A stretch of DNA of 60,179 bases from positions 1 through 60,179 of the forward strand of contig JAJEAI010000150.1 in assembly GCA_022824205.1 (NCBI GenBank). Direction: 5' to 3'. Both the position numbers and the translations under genes were made by a program. The notes beneath the pieces were generated by a model. That model saw only the letters and a list, made by a program, of their open reading frames with translations, ran no database searches and was not told the origin of the DNA. Positions 54,425 through 60,179 of this stretch are shown here, piece after piece. This DNA comes from Candidatus Binatia bacterium (GTDB lineage Bacteria > Desulfobacterota > Binatia > UBA9968 > JAJDTQ01). The first letter of the stretch is position 1, and each line of letters starts with the position of its first letter.

Positions 54425-55903
54425 CTACTGCTCACGCAGCGACCGAGAGAAGTAGTCGGTCAGGGGCTTGGCAAGGTAGCTGAGCGGCGAGCGCTCGCCG
54501 GTGCGGATGTGCACCTCGACGGGCATGCCGGGCGAGAGCGCGAGGTCGCGCGCATGGTCGATTCGCTTCGTTGAAGCGTCAGCATTCCCGACCCCGGCAT
54601 CTTCGCCGGCCGAACCGCCGCGATGAAACCACGCGGCAACCAGGCCATAGGCCCAGGCGACAACCGCCAGCTCCTCTTCCGGCTCCACCACGCGCCCCAT
54701 CGCCAGCTCCACCTCGTACCAGGCAAGACCGGTGCGCTGGTCGTGCACGGTGGACGCCGACACCTGCCGCACGCGGCCCTCGAACTGCGGCGTGTTGCGT
54801 GCCGGCAGGGCCGAAAACCGCAGCACCGCATCCTGGCCTGGGTACACCTGGTCCACGTGGATCGGCTCGAGCTGCGCCAGCACCATCAGCCGCGCATCCG
54901 CCGGCACGATGTGCAGGATCGGCTCGCCCGGACGCACCACCTCGCCGGGCGCGAACACCTGCATCCCGTAGACTTCACCCGAGACCGGCGCCCGCACCTC
55001 CATGCCCCCCAGCCGCCGCCGCAACTCCGTCAGCCGCTCGCGCACCTGGTTCTCCCGGGCCTCGACCTCGCGCGCGCGACCCTCCGCCTCCTCCACCCGA
55101 CGCGCGGCAATCTGCAGGATCGCGAGCTCGATCTCGGCAATGCGGCCCCGTGCGCCCGCGATCCGGGCCGCGATGTCGCCCTCCAGGCCTTCGAGACGGG
55201 CGGCCTCGCGCTCCAGCTCCAGCAACCCGTGGAAACCGGTGAAGCGTTTCTCGAAGAGCGAGCGCTGAGCCTCGAGTTCGCGGCCGATGAAACCTCTCTG
55301 GCGCCTGGCCGCGTCCGCCTGCGCCTCCAGGCCGGCGATCTGCTTTCCCGTCTGGCCGATCCGCTCCTGGAGTTGCGCCACCTGCCCCGCACGCGACGAA
55401 CGCCGCGCCTCGAACAGCCGCCGCTGTCCGGCGAGGATCTCCCGCACCGTGGGATCGGCCTCCGCAAGGGACGCCAGCGCGCTGTCCCAAACAATCGCAT
55501 CGGCGTCGCGGAACTCCGCTTCCAGGCGGTTGCGCCTCGCCGCAAGCTCCGCCGCCTCCACTTCCAGCATCGCCGCCTCGGAACGCAACAAGGCCCCGTC
55601 CAGGCGGACCAGCACCTCGCCCGCCTCCACCCGGTCACCGTCGCGCACCAGGATCTCGCCCACCGTGCCACCGTCGATATGCTCCACCACCTGTTCGCGG
55701 GTCTCGACTTCGACACGGCCGCCGGCGATCACCGCCCCGGAGATCGACGCCAGCACCCCCCAGCCGAACAGCCCCGCGGCGAGCGCGACCAGCGCCAGGA
55801 ACCCCAGCATCAGCGGACGGCGCGACGGGAAACCGGCAACCGGGGCGGCATGCCGAACGGTCGCCTGCCCGGACGGACGCGCCGCGGGAAGCATCGTCAT
55901 CAT
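54425..55903 (-). CDS. Type I secretion membrane-fusion protein (HlyD family)
   Basis: 492 aa from an ATG with GAGGAGGAA upstream, overlapping the ABC gene stop by ATGA. One N-terminal helix (about 32-55), a lipoyl half-motif (GGTVGEILVRDGDRVEAGEVL), a long coiled-coil hairpin (about 100-320) and the C-terminal barrel with GMEVRAPVSGEVYGMQV and a terminal PLTDYF. The T1SS family usually runs directly from YEVELxx to SPGMPVEV; here some 40 residues (AYGLVAAWFHRGGSAGEDAG...) are inserted. It bridges the ABC transporter and the outer-membrane channel, whose gene is not in the window. Confidence 0.93.
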   Translation of the reverse strand: MMTMLPAARPSGQATVRHAAPVAGFPSRRPLMLGFLALVALAAGLFGWGVLASISGAVIAGGRVEVETREQVVEHIDGGTVGEILVRDGDRVEAGEVLVRLDGALLRSEAAMLEVEAAELAARRNRLEAEFRDADAIVWDSALASLAEADPTVREILAGQRRLFEARRSSRAGQVAQLQERIGQTGKQIAGLEAQADAARRQRGFIGRELEAQRSLFEKRFTGFHGLLELEREAARLEGLEGDIAARIAGARGRIAEIELAILQIAARRVEEAEGRAREVEARENQVRERLTELRRRLGGMEVRAPVSGEVYGMQVFAPGEVVRPGEPILHIVPADARLMVLAQLEPIHVDQVYPGQDAVLRFSALPARNTPQFEGRVRQVSASTVHDQRTGLAWYEVELAMGRVVEPEEELAVVAWAYGLVAAWFHRGGSAGEDAGVGNADASTKRIDHARDLALSPGMPVEVHIRTGERSPLSYLAKPLTDYFSRSLREQ

Positions 55904-57678
55904 GACGGTTCCTCCTCCGCCGGACCCCGCCAGCCCCGCGGCGGCCCCGACTTGGCCACCCGGATCTCGCGCTCCGTGGAGGAGCGGCCGGGTATCTGCC
56001 GCACCGGCTCCAACGGACGCAGCCGGCCGTGCTCCATCGCCAGCACCTGGTCGCAACGCGCGAACGCGCCCGGACGGTGGGCCACGATCACCGCCGCGCC
56101 GTTCCGCGCCTTGAGATCCGCCACCGCGCGGTCGAGCGCGTCCGAGCCCGCGCCATCCAGATGCGAATCCGGCTCGTCGAGCAGGACCACCGCCGGGTCG
56201 CCGTAGAATGCCCGCGCCAGCGCGATCCGCTGACGCTGCCCGCCCGAAAGCGCCGCGCCGCCGGCGGCCACCTGAAAGCCATAGCCGCCGGGAAGGGCCA
56301 GGATCATCTCGTGCGCACCGGCCCGCTCTGCCGCGCGCACGACGGCGTCGGCGTCGGGCGCTGGATCGAGACGGGCGATGTTCTCCGCCACCGTGCCTTC
56401 GAACAACACCACCTCCTGGGGCAACCATCCGAGTTGCCGCGCGAGCACCTCTTCCCCGTACTGGTCCAGCGAGGCCCCGCCCAGCGTCACCCTGCCCGAG
56501 AGCGGCGGCCACAACCCGGCCAGCGACCGCATGAGGGTCGACTTGCCCGCCGCGGACGGTCCGGCGATCCCGATGGCCGTTCCCGGTTCCAGGCGAAACG
56601 ACACCCCTTGCACCGCGGGCGTCTCGGCTCCTGGCGCCGCCACCACCAGGTTCGACGCTTCCATGACAGCCTTCGGCGCGGGCAACGGCATGCGCGCCGG
56701 CTCTTCCGGCGTCTCCGCCAGAAGCCGGGCAAGCGATCGCCTCGCCTCCAGGGTGCGCTGCAACACGGGCCACTGCCCCACCGCCTGGTCGATCGGCGCC
56801 AGGGCACGTCCCATGAGGATCGCCGCCGCGATCATGATCCCCGGCGTCACCTCTCCGCGAATCGCGAGCCACGCCCCCAGACCCAGCATCATCGACTGGA
56901 GGAACAGCCTCAGCGTCTTCGACGTCGTCGCGAACACACCGCTCCGGTCCGACGCCTCGACGGTCCTCTCCAGCGCCGCATTCCTCAGCCCGCCCGCCCG
57001 TGCGATGGCCGCCGAGCGCATCCCGAGACCCCGTACCGTCTCCGCGCCGGCGCGCACCTGTTCCACGAAGTGGCCGGCCAGCGCCGAGGCCCCTCCCGCT
57101 TCTCTCTGAAGCCGCGCGGTGCGCGCCTGGCTCAAGAGCGCCAGCACGAGAAGCAGCACGCCCGAGCACACCGCCAAGAGGCCCAGCAGCCAGTGAAAGG
57201 TGAACAGGGCGAACAGGAACACCGGCGTCCACGGAGCGTCGAAGAACGCGAACGGCCCCGGCCCCGAGGCGAAGCGCTGCATCGCTTCCAGGTCGTAGAG
57301 GCCTCGCGCGGGCTCCGAGCGCGACGCGGCCGAACGTCCCGCACGGGTCAGGATCGCCCCCAGCACCCGGCCGTCGAGGCGGGACTGGAAGCGCGCCCCG
57401 GCTCGCGCCAGCACCCGCGCCCGGGCATGGTCGAGAAGGCCCATCATCAGGAACAGGAAGGCGACGATGGCGGCCAGCGCCACCAGCGTCGCCTCCGAGC
57501 GGGAAGTCAGCACCCGATCATAGACTTGCAGCATGAAGAGCGGGCCGGTCAGCATCAGCAGGTTCACAAAAGCGCTGAACAGACCGATCGAGAAGAACAG
57601 CCGCCGGCTCTCGGCAAGGGCCGAGCGTATCTCCTTCCCACCTCCCCTATCGACGGTGCCATGGTTTTTACGATTCAC
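55900..57678 (-). CDS. Type I secretion ABC transporter (permease/ATPase, PrtD/LapB-like)
   Basis: 592 aa from a GTG at 57678, GAGGGAGG about 12 bases upstream. An N-terminal membrane domain of about six helices (from LFFSIGLFSAFVNLLMLTGP) is followed by the ATPase: Walker A GPSAAGKST, signature LSGGQRQRIALARAF, Walker B VVLLDEPDSHLD. There is no C39 or CLD domain at the N-terminus, so it is of the PrtD/AprD branch that exports C-terminally signalled proteins. It is divergent from the repeat protein at 58204, a probable substrate. Confidence 0.95.
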   Translation of the reverse strand: MNRKNHGTVDRGGGKEIRSALAESRRLFFSIGLFSAFVNLLMLTGPLFMLQVYDRVLTSRSEATLVALAAIVAFLFLMMGLLDHARARVLARAGARFQSRLDGRVLGAILTRAGRSAASRSEPARGLYDLEAMQRFASGPGPFAFFDAPWTPVFLFALFTFHWLLGLLAVCSGVLLLVLALLSQARTARLQREAGGASALAGHFVEQVRAGAETVRGLGMRSAAIARAGGLRNAALERTVEASDRSGVFATTSKTLRLFLQSMMLGLGAWLAIRGEVTPGIMIAAAILMGRALAPIDQAVGQWPVLQRTLEARRSLARLLAETPEEPARMPLPAPKAVMEASNLVVAAPGAETPAVQGVSFRLEPGTAIGIAGPSAAGKSTLMRSLAGLWPPLSGRVTLGGASLDQYGEEVLARQLGWLPQEVVLFEGTVAENIARLDPAPDADAVVRAAERAGAHEMILALPGGYGFQVAAGGAALSGGQRQRIALARAFYGDPAVVLLDEPDSHLDGAGSDALDRAVADLKARNGAAVIVAHRPGAFARCDQVLAMEHGRLRPLEPVRQIPGRSSTEREIRVAKSGPPRGWRGPAEEEPS

Positions 57679-58203
57679 CTCTACACCCAGCCTCCCTCGA
57701 AAGTTTCTACAACTAAAGCGAGCGTGTGAATCGCCTCTCGTTCGTGTTTGTCCCTCGATGGGGGCTGTGTGCGGAAGTGGGCATTGATTTTCGTTCCGTT
57801 TGTTCGGATCGTCTACGAATACGATAGAGTATCGTGCGCCCTTTTTGCTTCCCCAATATTGGGGAGGACTGGCAGGTTTTCGCCTGTCCGGGATGAAGCG
57901 AGACGATTGCTCGCAGCAGGCCGGGGTCGTACAGACTTCAACCGCTCCCCAACCGACAGTCGGTCCCTACGCAGTTTTCACACGGTTTGCGTTGACACTG
58001 ACACTGTCAGGCGGTTACCGTCTCAATACATAGGCAGCGATCGCAGCCGGATGTCCCTCACGGACTCGTCATGGCGTCCGCGTCCCCGCGTGGAACCGGC
58101 CAGATGTCTTGTAGAGGCGCCTATGCAACTTGTGGTTTCAGGGAGGCACCATCGGGACTCCGTGAAGCAAGGAGTATCGTTCTCTCATACAAGGAGCGGG
58201 TTC
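57679..58203. promoter_or_regulatory. 525-base divergent control region with several perfect palindromes
   Basis: No gene is seen. CCCCAATATTGGGG is a perfect palindrome at 57851-57864; ACCGACAGTCGGT follows near 57955-57967; TGACA-N7-TGTCA lies at 57993-58009. Further TTGACA at 57992 begins the last site. These sit between the leftward T1SS genes and the rightward repeat protein and look like operators for co-regulation. No -10 of quality is seen next to the TTGACA. Confidence 0.4.
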
Positions 58204-60179
58204 ATGGCTGACGATTACGCAAAGGACAGAAGCACGACGGGCCGTGTGGCGGTGGGGGGCACGGCGACGGGCGAGATCGAGACGGGCAACGACTGGGACT
58301 GGTTCGCGGTGGAACTTGTCGCGGGCACGACCTACATCATCGACCTGGAGGGTGCGGACAGCGGCGGCGGCACGCTGGACAGCACGGTTCTGCGGGGGAT
58401 CTACGACTCGGAGGGCGCTCGCATCTCGGGCACGCAGACGAACGACGGGGGCGATGGGGACGACGCGCGCCTCTACTTCACGGCGACGGAGACGGGCACG
58501 CACTACATCTCGGCGCGCGGGTACATGAACGAGACGGGCACCTATACGGTTCGCGTGACCCTCACGGACGATACGCGAGAGGGCGCCACCGATCTCGGCG
58601 ACATCACCGCGATCACCCGACCGCGCTTCCCGGAAGCGTCGCTGGATGGCGTTCAAGACGAGGTGGACTACTTCAAGTTCACGCTGACCGAAGCCAGGAA
58701 GGTGGGGCTGGGCCTGCGCCAACAGGACGCGGATGCGGACCTGTTCCTGGAAGACGCCGAGGGCAATGTGCTCCACGCGAGCGAGAACGGCGGCGAGGCC
58801 AACGAGTGGATCAACGAGACGCTCCCGGCGGGGACGTACTACGTGCGGGTGGAGTCGCAGGAAGACGGCGAGAATGACTTCAAGCTGCGCTACGGGGTCA
58901 CGGAAGCGGGCGAGGTGGCGGCGGACACGACCACGACGGCCACGGTGGAGGTGGGCGGGTCCGTCGAGGGCTCCCTCCACGCGCCGGACGACGTGGACTG
59001 GTACGGGGTGGAGCTCGAGGCGGGGAAGACCTACATCATCGACCTGGAAGGCCGGAGTTCGAACTACACCCGGGATGCGTCCCGGGACGGGGGCACGCTT
59101 CGCAACGCTGCCATCGGAGGGGTCTACGATTCGGGGGGGAACCTTCTGGCGGGAACGACGGACGACAACAGCGGGCACTACTGGAACGCCCGGGTGGAGT
59201 TCACGCCCTTGGAAAGCGGACGCTACTACGTGGCGGCGACGGGCGGAGCGCTCCACCGCTACAATGGCGGGGTGGGCAGCTACAGGCTCTCGGTGAGCGA
59301 GGCGGTGGACGACATCGCCTCGGACGTGGATACGAGCGCGACGGTGGCGGTTGGCGGGGAGGCCGCGGGACGGGTGGACTTCCGGGAGGACGTGGACTGG
59401 TTCGCGGTGGAACTGGAGGCGGGCGCGACGTACCGCGTCAGCCTGACGGGCGGCGCGGCGGTGGGCGATGCGAATGACATGCTGGCGGACGCGCGTCTTC
59501 ACGGGATCTACGACGCGGGGGGCGTGCTGATGGCGGGCACGGGGGATGAGGACAGCGGTCCGGGTCTGGATGCGGAGGTGGAGTTCCGGGCGGCGCGGAG
59601 CGGCGTGTACTACGTTGCGGCGGGTTCGGGGCACACGGCGACGTGGTCGGGGCCGTTCAACGTGCACCTCGACGTAGGGGTCTACACGGTATCGGTGGCG
59701 CGCCTCGCCGGTGTCTCGGAGCCTGCGGGAGGGGACCTTCCGAGGGACACGACGACGACGGGCCGGGTGCTGGTCGGCGAGCCGATCACGGGCGAGGTCG
59801 GCTCACCCGGCGACGTGGACTGGTTCGCGGTGAAGCTCGAGGTTGGCCGGAACTACCGGTTCGAGTTGCACGACGACGAGGGCGCGCCTTCGCCGGGACT
59901 CACGGTGGCGGGGCTGTACGATGAGGACGGCAACCGGGTCGGAGGCGAGGAGAGCGGGGGCGAGGAGAGGCAACCGCGTAGCGGCAACGACGTCAGGTCC
60001 CTCTACACGCGCGGCGGCCCTCCGCCGGGCGGGACCAGCGAAGAGGTCGAGGTGGACGAGCCCGGGACCTACTTCGTGGAAGTGCGCGGCGCGGGGGAGA
60101 AGACGGGCGGCTACCAGTTGACGGTGCGGGACACCACGCCGCTTGCGAGCGTCTCGGAACCCTCGGGAGAGGACTTCCC
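58204..60179 (+). CDS. Large secreted repeat protein (pre-peptidase/PPC-like domains), cut by the window end
   Basis: The frame is open for 658 codons from the ATG (AAGGAG 8 bases before) to the edge. There is no signal peptide. The protein is a string of similar beta-rich repeats of about 110-140 residues, each with DVDWFAVELEAG near its start, GIYDSEG- or GVYDSGG-like centres, an SGxYYVAA-type strand, and a linker such as VSEPxGxDxP. One unit (about residues 120-240) is of the DEVDYFKFTL type. Such bacterial PPC-domain arrays are typical of surface or secreted proteins. Placement next to T1SS genes makes it a likely substrate. The C-terminus with the export signal is outside. Confidence 0.88.
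   Translation, partial: MADDYAKDRSTTGRVAVGGTATGEIETGNDWDWFAVELVAGTTYIIDLEGADSGGGTLDSTVLRGIYDSEGARISGTQTNDGGDGDDARLYFTATETGTHYISARGYMNETGTYTVRVTLTDDTREGATDLGDITAITRPRFPEASLDGVQDEVDYFKFTLTEARKVGLGLRQQDADADLFLEDAEGNVLHASENGGEANEWINETLPAGTYYVRVESQEDGENDFKLRYGVTEAGEVAADTTTTATVEVGGSVEGSLHAPDDVDWYGVELEAGKTYIIDLEGRSSNYTRDASRDGGTLRNAAIGGVYDSGGNLLAGTTDDNSGHYWNARVEFTPLESGRYYVAATGGALHRYNGGVGSYRLSVSEAVDDIASDVDTSATVAVGGEAAGRVDFREDVDWFAVELEAGATYRVSLTGGAAVGDANDMLADARLHGIYDAGGVLMAGTGDEDSGPGLDAEVEFRAARSGVYYVAAGSGHTATWSGPFNVHLDVGVYTVSVARLAGVSEPAGGDLPRDTTTTGRVLVGEPITGEVGSPGDVDWFAVKLEVGRNYRFELHDDEGAPSPGLTVAGLYDEDGNRVGGEESGGEERQPRSGNDVRSLYTRGGPPPGGTSEEVEVDEPGTYFVEVRGAGEKTGGYQLTVRDTTPLASVSEPSGEDF

Overview
The window is GC-rich, gene-dense bacterial chromosome with the cell-envelope genes of a Gram-negative rod: mreBCD with mrdA and rodA, ppiD, an M48 periplasmic protease, and a type I secretion pair. 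The mix of orphan uptake systems (peptide ABC permeases, tripartite tricarboxylate carriers, OFA-like MFS carriers), F420/LLM-type and amidohydrolase enzymes, and many dispersed hairpin repeats fits a proteobacterial or Desulfobacterota/Tectomicrobia-like lineage. No rRNA or marker tree is available, so the taxon is an inference.

Layout. 0-12.9 kb is a catabolic and transport region: the start of a UbiD-like decarboxylase, a DppBC permease pair, an LLM oxidoreductase, two paralogous MFS carriers, an M24 'pita-bread' enzyme that has lost most metal ligands, a diheme cytochrome c, an amidohydrolase with an AA_synth-family protein, a TctC-type binding protein and a lipoprotein cytochrome c. 13.1-24.8 kb is housekeeping: cobalamin adenosyltransferase, fabI, a rhodanese, a TctA-TctB fusion, an M48-TPR protease, a FliA/WhiG-type sigma factor, ptsP, folE, pepA and trxA. 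24.8-30.3 kb is the rod-shape operon mreB-mreC-mreD-mrdA-rodA on the minus strand. 30.5-41 kb holds ppiD, a histidine phosphatase, gloA, an amidohydrolase, an alpha/beta hydrolase with a Cys nucleophile, an ornithine-cyclodeaminase-like enzyme, an ArnT-like transferase, a SYLF protein, and an Ltp2-like thiolase-fold enzyme with its DUF35 partner.

41.1-44.5 kb is a small, less GC-rich accessory island lying directly 3' of a tRNA-Ala(CGC) gene. It carries a Xre-RES toxin-antitoxin pair, the deletion scar of what appears to be a large DUF499/Swt1-type ATPase gene, and a two-gene ATPase + DUF4276 (TOPRIM-like) module that looks like a defence system. 44.7-54.3 kb returns to core genes: larC, the biotin genes bioF-bioA-bioD, clpB, a small coiled-coil membrane protein and hisC. 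The last 6 kb is a type I secretion ABC transporter and membrane-fusion protein divergent from a large repeat protein that runs off the window and is probably their substrate.

Two genome-wide patterns stand out. First, several genes (folE, the M48 protease, hisC, ptsP) have a promoter-like -10 element ending exactly six bases before the ATG and no Shine-Dalgarno sequence, which suggests leaderless mRNAs. Second, almost every long intergenic gap holds the same ~100 bp hairpin repeat, plus a second recurring ~35 bp module.
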